Part shown: positions 17,400 through 25,225 of the stretch, in pieces
Layout of the letters: the number at the start of each line of letters is the position of its first letter
Position numbering within the stretch: position 1 is the stretch's first letter
Assembly: GCF_013391105.1 (NCBI RefSeq)
Contig: NZ_CP058335.1
Location: 3,162,001-3,226,000, forward strand
DNA length: 64,000 bases
From: Natronomonas salina
Lineage (GTDB): Archaea > Halobacteriota > Halobacteria > Halobacteriales > Haloarculaceae
Direction: 5' to 3'
Notes under the pieces: generated by a model
Told to the model about the DNA's origin: nothing
The model's input: the letters and a program-made list of their open reading frames with translations, nothing else
Database searches by the model: none
Translations under genes and position numbers: made by a program

Positions 17400-17497
17400 T
17401 CGACCCCGGCGCGGGCCGCCGGTTCTCGACCGGAACTCCCCGACTCCGGACGGGAAACACCCGACACCCTTTTGCGATACGGGTCTGAGAATCGGCC

Positions 17498-17935
17498 ATG
17501 GAGCTCGACGGGACCCAGCAGGTCATCCTGCGGATCGGCGCCCTCATCGTATCTTGCACGCTGTTGCTGACGGCCGCGTTCGTCGGATTCATCGCCGCGC
17601 TCTCGGGGGAGGTCCACGGCTTCGAGTCCCGGCTGCCCTGGTACCTCGTCGGCGCCGCCATCGTCTTCGTCGGGACGCTCATCCTCCTCGAACTGAACGA
17701 GGCGACTGGCCGGACGATCATCGTCTCGTCGATGGTCGTCGGCGGACTCGCCTTCGTGCTGCTGTTCCTCAGCGTCGAGGGCGTCGTCTTCACGATCGAC
17801 CACCCGTCGACGGTCATCTACGACAGCCGGCTCATCCTCTACTTCTTCGCCGCCGCGCTCGTCGCGACGGGCGTCGGCTACTGGGGCCTCCGCCACTGGC
17901 GGGAGTTCACCGACGCTCAGCGGGAGTCGTTGTAG
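17498..17935 (+). CDS. four-helix integral membrane protein, unknown function
   Basis: 145 residues from the ATG at 17498. Four hydrophobic helices are visible at about residues 10-33, 48-66, 74-96 and 111-132, with short charged loops and the tail RHWREFTDAQRESL. No cysteine, histidine cluster or catalytic motif. It overlaps the end of the convergent HerA-like gene by 19 bases. Family not recognised. Confidence 0.7.
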   Translation: MELDGTQQVILRIGALIVSCTLLLTAAFVGFIAALSGEVHGFESRLPWYLVGAAIVFVGTLILLELNEATGRTIIVSSMVVGGLAFVLLFLSVEGVVFTIDHPSTVIYDSRLILYFFAAALVATGVGYWGLRHWREFTDAQRESL

Positions 17936-19641
17936 TTCGTCCCGACGTTCTCCTCGCCGTCGTCCCGGTAGGCCAGCAGCCGGACGCGGTAGGCGATCGA
18001 CCGGGAGACGTAGCCCAGCATCGCGACGAACTCGAGGACGTTCCCCGCCACGCCGGAGCGCTCCTCCGGCGGCTCCGGCGGGACGGGCTTCGAGACGGTC
18101 GGCGGCCCGCTCTTCGGGGCGCCGGCGTTGCCCTGCGTGGTGGGTAACCCCTGGTCGGCCCGGTTCGACTGCCGCCCGCCTCCCCGCTGGGACCGACCCT
18201 GCTGCGTCTGCGCCTGCTGGGTCCGCGCGGGCTGTCCGGTCGGCGCCGACTGCTTGGCCGGCGCGGTCTGCGTCGTCGGCGCCGACCCCTCCGAGCCGGG
18301 CGACTCCACGCTCTGCAGGACGGAGCGCAGCTCCGAGACCTCGTCCTCGAGGATCTGGTTGCGGCGCTCGAGCGACTTGGCGTGGTCGCGGAGCTCCGAC
18401 TCGTCCATGGACGCCAGATCGGCGTCCGAGGCGGTGTCCACCTCCGTGGTCTCGATGTCGTCCCGGGAGACCGCGTCGTCGACGGGACCGTCGACCGACG
18501 TGTCGGGCCGGTCCCCCGTTCCGTCGTCGCCGTCCGCCTCGGCGTCTCCGTCGCCGGGCTGGTTCAACAGCGACTGCTGGTCGGTCGACGACTCCGCGGG
18601 TGGCGACCCGGCCGCGTCGTCGGTCTCCTGATCCGCCGGCGGCGAGTCCGGCACGACGCCCTGGGCCTCCGTGATGGCGTCGCCCTCGGCCTCGACGGTC
18701 TCGACGGCGTCGTTGAGTTCCGCCTGGTCGAGTTCGTCCAGGCCGGCCGCGCCGCCGTCGGCGTCGGGGGCGTCGGTGACCGTCCCGCCCTGGATCTCTC
18801 TGACGAGGTCCTGGCTGACGGACTTGAGGTCCGGCCGCTCGTAGCTCTCGAGGCCGGGCGTCGCGCCGGCGTCGTGGGTGCGCTTGCGCTTGAACTTCAC
18901 GCGCTCGACGGACTCGTCCCAGTCGGTCATGAGGAACCCCTCGCCGGTGTCGAGGTCCTCGACCTCGTCGGCGAGCTCCGAGCCCAGCACCTTCCGGACG
19001 ACGTCGATGTCGTTCTGCCAGGTCAGGCGGTGCCAGACCATCCAGTCGCACTGCGTGATGAAGTCCTTGTCCACGGAGGACGGCCGCTGGGACATCCCGA
19101 GCATCCCGAGGCCGCGCTTCCGGCCGCGCTTGGCGACCCGCTCGAGGAGCTCGCTCAGCTCGCCGTTGCCGCCCTGCTGGGGGAGGTACTCCTGCATCTC
19201 CTCGATCATCAGCAGGAACGGCTTCCGGACGTCCTTCTCCTTCTGGAACAGCTCCCGGACGACGTTCGCGATGAGATCGGCGGCCTCGTCGCCGTCGAGG
19301 TAGTCGGAGACGTCCAGGATGATCGGCATGTTCCGCTCGAGGGCGATCTCGGCGAGCTGTTCGGCGTGGTCCGGCGTCACCTGGACGTCGCAGAGGTCGT
19401 CGTTGCCGACGTGGAGGATCTCGTAGGACTCCTTGAGGCCGTAGTACTCCCCCTCCGGGTCGACGACGAGCAGGTTGTAGTTGTTGTCGAGGAGCTCCTC
19501 CGCGATGACGCCCCCCGTGTTGGACTTCCCGCTCCCCGACTTCCCCGTGACGAACCCCCGTCCGGTGAGGATCTCGACGGCGGGCAGCGTCTTCGCGCCC
19601 GTCGTGGGAACGAGCCACTCCGCTTGCTCGTCGTGCGACAT
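17917..19641 (-). CDS. HerA-like ATPase (FtsK-HerA superfamily) with long acidic tail
   Basis: 574 residues from the ATG at 19641. The core occupies about residues 1-290: Walker A VTGKSGSGKSN (about 31-41), LLVVDPEGEYYGL, Walker B FLLMIEEMQEYLPQ, the GMSQRP motif, then MTDWDESVERVKFKRKRTH. HerA proteins are hexameric DNA pumps that normally act with the nuclease NurA in end resection. The N-terminal HAS barrel is missing, so this is a HerA-like rather than classical HerA. The C-terminal half is a low-complexity Asp/Glu/Gln-rich linker with a short coiled coil (about 405-430). It ends in an amphipathic segment, NVLEFVAMLGYVSRSIAYRV, that could contact membrane or partner protein. No nurA is adjacent. 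Confidence 0.88.
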   Translation of the reverse strand: MSHDEQAEWLVPTTGAKTLPAVEILTGRGFVTGKSGSGKSNTGGVIAEELLDNNYNLLVVDPEGEYYGLKESYEILHVGNDDLCDVQVTPDHAEQLAEIALERNMPIILDVSDYLDGDEAADLIANVVRELFQKEKDVRKPFLLMIEEMQEYLPQQGGNGELSELLERVAKRGRKRGLGMLGMSQRPSSVDKDFITQCDWMVWHRLTWQNDIDVVRKVLGSELADEVEDLDTGEGFLMTDWDESVERVKFKRKRTHDAGATPGLESYERPDLKSVSQDLVREIQGGTVTDAPDADGGAAGLDELDQAELNDAVETVEAEGDAITEAQGVVPDSPPADQETDDAAGSPPAESSTDQQSLLNQPGDGDAEADGDDGTGDRPDTSVDGPVDDAVSRDDIETTEVDTASDADLASMDESELRDHAKSLERRNQILEDEVSELRSVLQSVESPGSEGSAPTTQTAPAKQSAPTGQPARTQQAQTQQGRSQRGGGRQSNRADQGLPTTQGNAGAPKSGPPTVSKPVPPEPPEERSGVAGNVLEFVAMLGYVSRSIAYRVRLLAYRDDGEENVGTNYNDSR

Positions 19642-19882
19642 CTGATTGCGGAACCTTGGACGGCGACCGGTATATGCCTTGTTGGCGATACTGCGTCGGA
19701 GGGCGCCGCGGGGTTTTTGTATCGGGTATCGGCGTGGTCCGCCCGCCGGTCTCGATCGCCCGATCCGCTCGCCCTCGTGCGGAACCGGCGCCGCTCGTCG
19801 GCCGACCTGGACCGGGAGCTGTCGACCGTGACGGAACCGGGAACGGGCGAGAAGTGGGGGAGGGGTGGAGAACCGTCCGGCG

Positions 19883-20296
19883 TTACTCGAGGCGCAGCGA
19901 CGTCCCGGTCTCGAGGTCGAGGTCCTCGAGGCGGACCATCTCCGCCTCCTGTGCCTCCGCGGATTCGAGCTCGGACTCGAGGTGGGCGGCGTACTGCTTG
20001 TACTCGTCGAGCTGCTCGCGGAGGTGCTCGGACTCGAGTTCGAGCCGCTCGTGCTCGCGGACGAAGCTCTTCGGGACCTCGACGGTCAGCGGGAACTCCG
20101 AGGACGGCGCCGAGGCCTCCTCGCGGACGCCGTGCTCCGGAACGATCTCGACGCGGCCGTCGTGGGCGACGATCTGGTCGACGTAGTCGCGGAACATCGA
20201 CGACAGCGAGAGGTCCCGCTGGTCCGCCATCGCGCGGAGCGTCTCGAACTTCTCGCCCCCGATCCGGAACGAGACGGTCTTGTTCTTCTCCCCCAT
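19883..20296 (-). CDS. ribbon-helix-helix regulator with coiled-coil tail (copy 2)
   Basis: 137 residues from the ATG at 20296. It is a clear paralogue of the gene at 1903-2328: MGEKNKTVSFRIGGEKFETL, then DLSLSSMFRDYVDQIVAHDGR, the shared VPKSFVREHERLELESEHLREQLDEYKQY block, and an acidic end with LEDLDLE. The RHH domain covers about residues 4-45 and the coiled coil about 75-115. Its promoter carries the same ACGTCTGACAAA element as copy 1. Differences in the linker and tail suggest separate roles or a heteromeric pair. Confidence 0.82.
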   Translation of the reverse strand: MGEKNKTVSFRIGGEKFETLRAMADQRDLSLSSMFRDYVDQIVAHDGRVEIVPEHGVREEASAPSSEFPLTVEVPKSFVREHERLELESEHLREQLDEYKQYAAHLESELESAEAQEAEMVRLEDLDLETGTSLRLE

Positions 20297-20322
20297 GTCG
20301 GGACGAGGATACCGTTAGCCAT

Positions 20323-20344
20323 CACTTAATACTTTGTCAGACGT
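20323..20344 (-). promoter_or_regulatory. promoter of RHH copy 2: ACGTCTGAC element plus TATA box
   Basis: Reading toward the gene, ACGTCTGACAAA (20344-20333) is followed by TATTAAGTG (20331-20323). The TATA box is 27-35 bases and the element 40 bases before the ATG. It shares 12 identical bases with the copy 1 promoter. Confidence 0.6.
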
Positions 20345-20735
20345 TTACATCTGTGTTGGTTGTGCGACCGCCGGACGGGAGGGGGGTCCGGCCGATTGCA
20401 TGCCCGAACGCGAGCAGTCCGACGCCGCCGGTTTCCTACCCACCTGACTTGTCGATAGCAGATATTATTGCTTCAGAGGTTACCCGATAATTACCAGACG
20501 GAACGGCCGTCCCCCTGAACTGAGGGAGAAAACTCTTGGGCGCTTGCTTCGACGTATCGATTGACGCCGGTGGCCTAGCCCGCCGGTGTCGTTACGACCG
20601 TCGAGGGTGGGAGCTAGGGGTACATCCCACCCTCCTCTCGAACGACCGCCAGCGGCGCGACCGCCGGTCGCTCGACGGCGGTCGGTCGTCGACCCGGCAC
20701 GAAATGATTTGTCGGTGCGTTTCGAGGGGGGTCGC
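20345..20735. other. gene-free gap with a candidate structured RNA
   Basis: 391 bases with no credible gene. Within it, GAGGGTGGGA (20603-20612) and TCCCACCCTC (20625-20634) form a perfect 10-base stem with a 12-base loop. The loop sequence GCTAGG (20613-20618) is complementary to CCTAGC at 20574-20579, which would allow a pseudoknot. An upstream AT-rich patch (near 20455-20495, ATATTATTGC, GATAATTACC) could hold a promoter. This may be an uncharacterised non-coding RNA or a 5' leader element for the gene at 20736. Confidence 0.35.
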
Positions 20736-21098
20736 ATGGACGTCATCAGCGGCCGCGTGATCCTGTTCGTCGGGAGCCTGATAATCGGCGCGTTCGGCGT
20801 GCACGTCGGCGCGCTCGTCGTCACGCGGACGGACGACTTCGGCAAGGCGCTGATCACCGCTCTCGTCGGCGCCGTGGTCTGGTCGCTCGCCAGCTACTTC
20901 TTCATGGGCGTCCCCTACCTCGGACCGGCGCTGACGCTGGCGGCCTACCTGCTCGTCGTCAAGTGGCAGTACAGCACCACGTGGCCGAAGAGCGGCGGCA
21001 TCGCGCTGCTCGCCTGGATCGTCGGCCTCGGGGTCCTCTCGGTGCTCTCCACCCTCGGGCTCGGCTCCCTCGACGCCGTCGGCATCCCGCGGCTCTGA
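20736..21098 (+). CDS. small four-helix membrane protein, unknown function
   Basis: 120 residues from the ATG at 20736 (MDVISGRVILFVGSLIIGAF). Four hydrophobic segments span about residues 6-28, 36-56, 60-76 and 88-110, with few charges (KWQYSTTWPKSG loop). No motif recognised. It converges with the CPBP protease gene, with 9 bases between them. Confidence 0.7.
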   Translation: MDVISGRVILFVGSLIIGAFGVHVGALVVTRTDDFGKALITALVGAVVWSLASYFFMGVPYLGPALTLAAYLLVVKWQYSTTWPKSGGIALLAWIVGLGVLSVLSTLGLGSLDAVGIPRL

Positions 21099-21107
21099 CC
21101 CGTCGGG

Positions 21108-21830
21108 CTAGGCGGCCGTCATCGAGAGGTAGCTCGCCAGCGTGAGGACGGCGTTGTAGCAGCCGTGGACGAGGACCGGGACGGCGAGGTTGTCGCTCAG
21201 TTCGTAGACCGCACCGAAGATCGAGCCGACGGCGGCGATCAGCAGCGCCCCCGCCACGACGCTCCCGACGGAGCCGGAGTAGTTCGTCAGGTGCAGCGAC
21301 CCGAACAGGAGGCTCGCCGCCGCGACCGCGGTGACGGGACCGAACCGCTCGCGCAGGCGTCCCTGGACCGCACCCCTGAACAGTAGCTCCTCGGCGGGCG
21401 CGACGAGGACCAGCGAGAGCACCGCCAGCGCGAGCAGGAAGGTCGGGTCCGCCGTCGCCGCCTCGCCGATCACCGACTCCGGGACGAGGTCGAGCACCAC
21501 GAGCGCGTACGAGAGTCCGGTCGCCGCGACCAGCGCCGCGACGACCCCGGCGACGAGGTAGCCCGCGTCGGACAGCGAGGGGACCGAGACGGGGACGGCG
21601 ACGCCCCTGCGCCGGACGAAGCCGTAGGCGACGGCGAGGAACCCGACCTGGCCGGCCGCGGTCCCGCCGACGAGCACCCACGTCGTCTCCAGGCCGTAGC
21701 CGAGCGAGATGGTCGGGACGAGGAAGGCGACGCCGGCGACGACGGAGATCACGAACGCCAGGAGCGTCAGACCGGCTGCTTCGAGGAGCGAGCGGATCGG
21801 GGACCGCGATCGGCTGGAGGGCGCACTCAT
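21108..21830 (-). CDS. CPBP family intramembrane metalloprotease
   Basis: 240 residues from the ATG at 21830 (MSAPSSRSRSPIRSLLEAAG). About seven membrane helices. The signature is complete: motif 1 EELLFRGAVQGRL (EExxxR), motif 2 FGSLHL (FxxxH) and motif 3 VLVHGCYNAVL (HxxxN). CPBP/Rce1-type proteases cleave within or near membranes; bacterial members also act in bacteriocin immunity. The archaeal substrate is unknown. The gene stands alone. Confidence 0.9.
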   Translation of the reverse strand: MSAPSSRSRSPIRSLLEAAGLTLLAFVISVVAGVAFLVPTISLGYGLETTWVLVGGTAAGQVGFLAVAYGFVRRRGVAVPVSVPSLSDAGYLVAGVVAALVAATGLSYALVVLDLVPESVIGEAATADPTFLLALAVLSLVLVAPAEELLFRGAVQGRLRERFGPVTAVAAASLLFGSLHLTNYSGSVGSVVAGALLIAAVGSIFGAVYELSDNLAVPVLVHGCYNAVLTLASYLSMTAA

Positions 21831-22039
21831 ACGGGTCCCACGAGGAGGGGCCAATTAACCGTTCGTCCCCGCGTCGGACGCTGACCCCCGGGCTGGCGCA
21901 GGAGGGCGACGGTCGGAGGAGGGGTCGAGGACGGACGTCGAGCGCCGGGTTCCTGGTATTCGATTGTCATCTGGACATAAACACTGGTGTATGCTAGCCA
22001 GATTGTTCATACCGGCCGAGCCCTGTTGGGCGGTACAGT

Positions 22040-22372
22040 ATGACACACCCATCCGTCGACGCGTCTCTCCGGGTGCTCGCGGACGCCCAGCGGCGGCGCG
22101 TCATCGAGTACCTGCGGGGACAGGGACCGCGAGAGGCCACTCTGGAGGACCTGGCGGCGCACCTCCGGTCGTACCCCGACGCGCCGACGGACCGGATCCG
22201 GGGCCAGGACCGGATCCGGGTCGCCCTGGTCCAGAAGCACCTCCCGAAGCTGTCGGACCAGGGGGTCGTCGAGTGGGACCGACAGCGGGAGCGGGCCCGG
22301 TACCGTCAGAACGACGTCGTCGAGTCGGTGCTGGACGCGCTCGGCGAGGAGTCGGTTCCCGCCGAGGCCTGA
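22040..22372 (+). CDS. winged-helix DNA-binding protein (haloarchaeal HTH family)
   Basis: 110 residues starting MTHPSVDASLRVLADAQRRRVIEYL. The pattern LADAQRRRVIEYL...EATLEDLAAHL...RIRVALVQKHLPKLSDQGVVEWDRQRERARY is a full winged helix with recognition helix and wing. It resembles the short stand-alone HTH proteins (DUF7344-type) common in Halobacteria. An SD-like sequence is not evident. Target unknown. Confidence 0.8.
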   Translation: MTHPSVDASLRVLADAQRRRVIEYLRGQGPREATLEDLAAHLRSYPDAPTDRIRGQDRIRVALVQKHLPKLSDQGVVEWDRQRERARYRQNDVVESVLDALGEESVPAEA

Positions 22373-22427
22373 ACCCGCGGCTGGTCGGCGGTGACGGGGC
22401 GGCCGTCGGAACCGGGCGTCGGCCGTC

Positions 22428-22748
22428 CTACGAGACGCCCTGGAGGTGCTCGTCCATCTCGTACTGGGTGCAGGACTTCAGCTCCAGCAGCGGGTCGTCG
22501 GGGCTGTCCTCGTCGAGGGTCCGCGCGTAGAAGTGGACGTCCTCCTCGCGGTCGGCCTGCAGCGGCACGCGCTCGCCGTCGACGACGACGTGGAAGTCGC
22601 TGTGGCCCTGGTGGATGCGGGCGCCGACGACGTCGGAGTCCTTCTTCCGGAGCGACGGCGCGCGGTACCCCAGGGTCGTGATGGCCCGACAGTCGTCGTA
22701 GTCGCTGTCCTCGTCGACCTCGATGCAGACGATCTCCCACGAGTGCAT
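22428..22748 (-). CDS. conserved protein, possibly DUF3892-like
   Basis: 106 residues from the ATG at 22748 (MHSWEIVCIEVDEDSDYDDC). Alternating strands, GYRAPSLRKKDSDVVGARIH and DFHVVVDGERVPLQADREEDVHFYARTLD, suggest a small beta-rich fold. The pattern DDCRAITTLGY followed by a short field-type domain recalls DUF3892, but that is a tentative match. The end SCTQYEMDEHLQGVS is polar. Confidence 0.6.
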   Translation of the reverse strand: MHSWEIVCIEVDEDSDYDDCRAITTLGYRAPSLRKKDSDVVGARIHQGHSDFHVVVDGERVPLQADREEDVHFYARTLDEDSPDDPLLELKSCTQYEMDEHLQGVS

Positions 22749-22796
22749 ACGGGCTCCCACGGGGGCCCCCGTGAAGTAAGTGTAGCTCTCCGGCCG

Positions 22797-23156
22797 TCAC
22801 CCCAGCCCCGTCTCGAGGTAGCCGAGGAGCCGCCCGACGAACAGCCCCGTCCGGGGGGCGACGTCCGCCTCGCCGACCGGGTCGGCCGGCAGCGTCGCCA
22901 GCGCGTCCACGAACCCCTCCTCGAGGACCATCGCGTTCACGACGTCGACGACGTCGACGACGAGGCCCTCGTCCGAGGTGTCGAGGTCCGGGTGACGGCG
23001 ACGCTGGCGGTCGGTGTAGGTGACCTCCCAGGCCGGGCCGCCGACGAGGGCGACGACGTCGGCGAGGGCCCCGACCCGGAGCCGCCCCTCGGCGGTCCGG
23101 ACGTAGACCTCGCCGTCGTCGACCACCGTCTCGGTGTGGCCAGCGGTTCGGGACAT
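22797..23156 (-). CDS. conserved haloarchaeal protein, unknown function
   Basis: 119 residues from the ATG at 23156 (MSRTAGHTETVVDDGEVYVR). It begins with a beta hairpin (VYVRTAEGRLRVGALADVVAL), then a WEVTYTDRQRRRHPDLDTSDEG loop and two helices. No cysteine, signal or membrane segment. TATA-like AAGTAGTGTGAC lies close upstream (about 23180). It is co-oriented with the gene at 22428, with a gap of 48 bases, so the two may form an operon. Confidence 0.65.
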   Translation of the reverse strand: MSRTAGHTETVVDDGEVYVRTAEGRLRVGALADVVALVGGPAWEVTYTDRQRRRHPDLDTSDEGLVVDVVDVVNAMVLEEGFVDALATLPADPVGEADVAPRTGLFVGRLLGYLETGLG

Positions 23157-23274
23157 CGGTCTTTGCTATACGTTGTCACACTACTTAGCAGCACCGTCGG
23201 TCGCGCGGCGACACTCGACGGGTCGCGGGCGGTCGTTGACGCGTGCCGCGGCGCGATGAAACCGCCGGAGAGCG

Positions 23275-23292
23275 GTCAGACGGGCGTCTGAC
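23275..23292. promoter_or_regulatory. perfect palindrome GTCAGAC-GGGC-GTCTGAC
   Basis: Two perfect 7-base half-sites with a 4-base spacer, between the divergent genes at 22797-23156 and 23373-23555. A TATA box, CTTATATCC, follows at about 23309-23317. The half-site is the recurring (C)GTCTGAC element seen at other promoters in this window. Confidence 0.45.
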
Positions 23293-23372
23293 GCCCCGCT
23301 GCGCGAACTTATATCCCCGGAGTCACCTGGGGTCAATTTGAAGCGGGGAAGGGCCGAACGACGCGACCGACC

Positions 23373-23555
23373 ATGGGGTGCAATCACACGGGTCGGGCGT
23401 GGAGCGAGGTGGCGCGGGTCGCCGAGGAGTACGTCGACCGGGGGCTGCTCGACGACGACGTCGAACGCGAGGTCGAGGCCCTCCTCGGCGAGGACGAACC
23501 GCGGGAGACACTCGAGACCGCCCTCGATCACTACCGCAGCACGCGCCGACCCTGA
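23373..23555 (+). CDS. small acidic helical protein, unknown function
   Basis: 60 residues from the ATG at 23373 (MGCNHTGRAWSEVARVAEEY). Mostly helix, with VEREVEALLGEDEPRETLETALDHYRSTRRP at the C-terminus. A TATA box at about 23309-23317 suggests a transcript start near 23338 and a leader of about 35 bases. One cysteine only. No family recognised. Confidence 0.55.
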   Translation: MGCNHTGRAWSEVARVAEEYVDRGLLDDDVEREVEALLGEDEPRETLETALDHYRSTRRP

Positions 23556-23589
23556 CGGCCTCGAAGCGCCACCCGCCGCTTCGGCGTTC

Positions 23590-24972
23590 CTACGGCTGGA
23601 CGTCGGCGAGCGCGTCCGTCATGGCGTCGCGCATCTCCTCGACGAGCGTCTCCGCCCGGCTGCGGTCCCGCGCCTCGGCGTAGAGTCGGACCAGCGGCTC
23701 CGTGCCGCTGGGGCGGGCGAGCACCCACCCGTCGCCGAAGTCCATCCGGTAGCCGTCGATGGTCGAGACCTCGGCGTCGGCGTGGTCGGCGTGGACCTCC
23801 GCGGCCGCGAGCATCGCCTCCCGTTCCTCCGGGTCGTCGTACGTGAGGTTCCGGCGGACGTTGGCGTAGCCGCTGTGGGCCGCGGAGATCCGGCTCGCCG
23901 GCCGGTCGGCCAGAAGCGAGAGGAACCGCGCGGCGGTGTAGGCGCCGTCGCGGGTGATCCGGTACTTCGGGAACAGGATGCCGCCGTTGCCCTCCCCCGA
24001 GATGGGGACCGTCTGGCCCTGGCGGCGCAGTTCGCGGATGCGCGAGACGATGTACGTGCTGCCGATGGGCGTCAGCTCCAGGCGGGCGTCGGCGGCCTGG
24101 GCCACGTCGACGAGCCGCTGGGAGACGTTGACCGCCGAGACGACGACGTCGTCGGGGTCGAGTTCCGCCTCGGCCAGCGCCGCCAGCGCGACGTCGCCCT
24201 CGACGTGGTCGCCGGTCTCGTCGACGAAGATGGCGCGGTCGGCGTCGCCGTCGTGGGCGATCCCGACGTCGGCGTCGGTGTTGCGGACGAGCCGCCGGAG
24301 GTCCACGAGGTTGCCGGCGACGGGTTCGGGGTCCCGGCCCGGGAAGTGGCCGTCCGGCTGGGCGTTGACCGTGACGACGCGGCAGCCGAGCCGCCGGAAG
24401 AACCCGGGGCTGGTGAGACAGCCCGCCCCGTGGCCCGGGTCCAGGGCCACCGTGAGGTCGGCGTCGGCCACCCGTGCGCGGACGCCCTCTGCCTCGAGCC
24501 GCTCGAGGAGTTCGTCGACGTAGGTCCCGTTGGCGGTCTCGACGGTACGGGAGTCGCCGACGGCGTCGTACCTGACGAACTCGAACTCCTCCGCGAGCAG
24601 GCGGTCCTCGACGCGTTCGATCGTCGCCCGCGGCAGTTCGACGCCGTCGTCGCCGACGAGTTTCACGCCGTTGTACTCCGGCGGGTTGTGACTCGCCGTG
24701 ATGACCACGACCGGGACGCCGTGGCGTTCGGCGTACGCCTGGGCGGCGGGCGTGGGCGTGACGCCGAGCCGGTGGACGTCGCAGCCGATCCCGGCGAGGG
24801 TGCTGGCGGCAGCGTCGGCGAAGATCCGGCCCGTCGTCCGCGTGTCGCGGCCGACCGCGACGGCGTCGGCGTCGAGGACCGTCCCGGCGGCCGCGGCGAC
24901 GCGGCCGACGAACTGGGGGGTGAGCTCTTCGCCGGCGACGGCGCGCACGCCGCTCGACCCGAACACTTCCAT
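23590..24972 (-). CDS. glmM: phosphohexomutase (phosphoglucosamine/phosphomannomutase type)
   Basis: 460 residues from the ATG at 24972 (MEVFGSSGVRAVAGEE). An in-frame extension of 37 codons exists, but the standard start is MEVFGSSGVRG-like. All four signature loops are present: the phosphoserine loop TASHNP (Ser94), the metal loop DGDADR (241-246), the sugar loop GEGNGG (about 333) and the phosphate loop RPSGTEPLVR (about 425). It moves phosphate between C6 and C1 of hexoses for nucleotide-sugar and glycan synthesis. Haloarchaea have several copies. The glmM symbol reflects the archaeal GlmM-like start; glucose or mannose specificity cannot be excluded. Confidence 0.88.
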   Translation of the reverse strand: MEVFGSSGVRAVAGEELTPQFVGRVAAAAGTVLDADAVAVGRDTRTTGRIFADAAASTLAGIGCDVHRLGVTPTPAAQAYAERHGVPVVVITASHNPPEYNGVKLVGDDGVELPRATIERVEDRLLAEEFEFVRYDAVGDSRTVETANGTYVDELLERLEAEGVRARVADADLTVALDPGHGAGCLTSPGFFRRLGCRVVTVNAQPDGHFPGRDPEPVAGNLVDLRRLVRNTDADVGIAHDGDADRAIFVDETGDHVEGDVALAALAEAELDPDDVVVSAVNVSQRLVDVAQAADARLELTPIGSTYIVSRIRELRRQGQTVPISGEGNGGILFPKYRITRDGAYTAARFLSLLADRPASRISAAHSGYANVRRNLTYDDPEEREAMLAAAEVHADHADAEVSTIDGYRMDFGDGWVLARPSGTEPLVRLYAEARDRSRAETLVEEMRDAMTDALADVQP

Positions 24973-25225
24973 GCGAGGCCGTTGGCCCGCAGATGCCAAA
25001 GGAATTCCGACACGGGTCCGGCGGCGGGTCCGGTCGACCCGCCTGGAGGGCTGCGTCAGCGGGACCCGGATGTCGGTGGGCATGCACGGGGCTTTACGTT
25101 ACGCCCCCGGTATCGTTTCGCCCCCTCGGACTCGTTTCGAGAGGCTGGACGCGTCTCGACGGTCGAACGACTTCTCGCGGGCGAAACGTTCACGTCCGGG
25201 CGGGGTCCAGTAGCGGGTGATAGGG

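Noticed and set aside
17354-19618. A long Arg-rich frame overlapping the HerA-like gene
   Set aside because: Composition is dominated by Arg, Gly and Pro, the typical result of reading a GC-rich gene in the wrong frame; the HerA frame has complete motifs.
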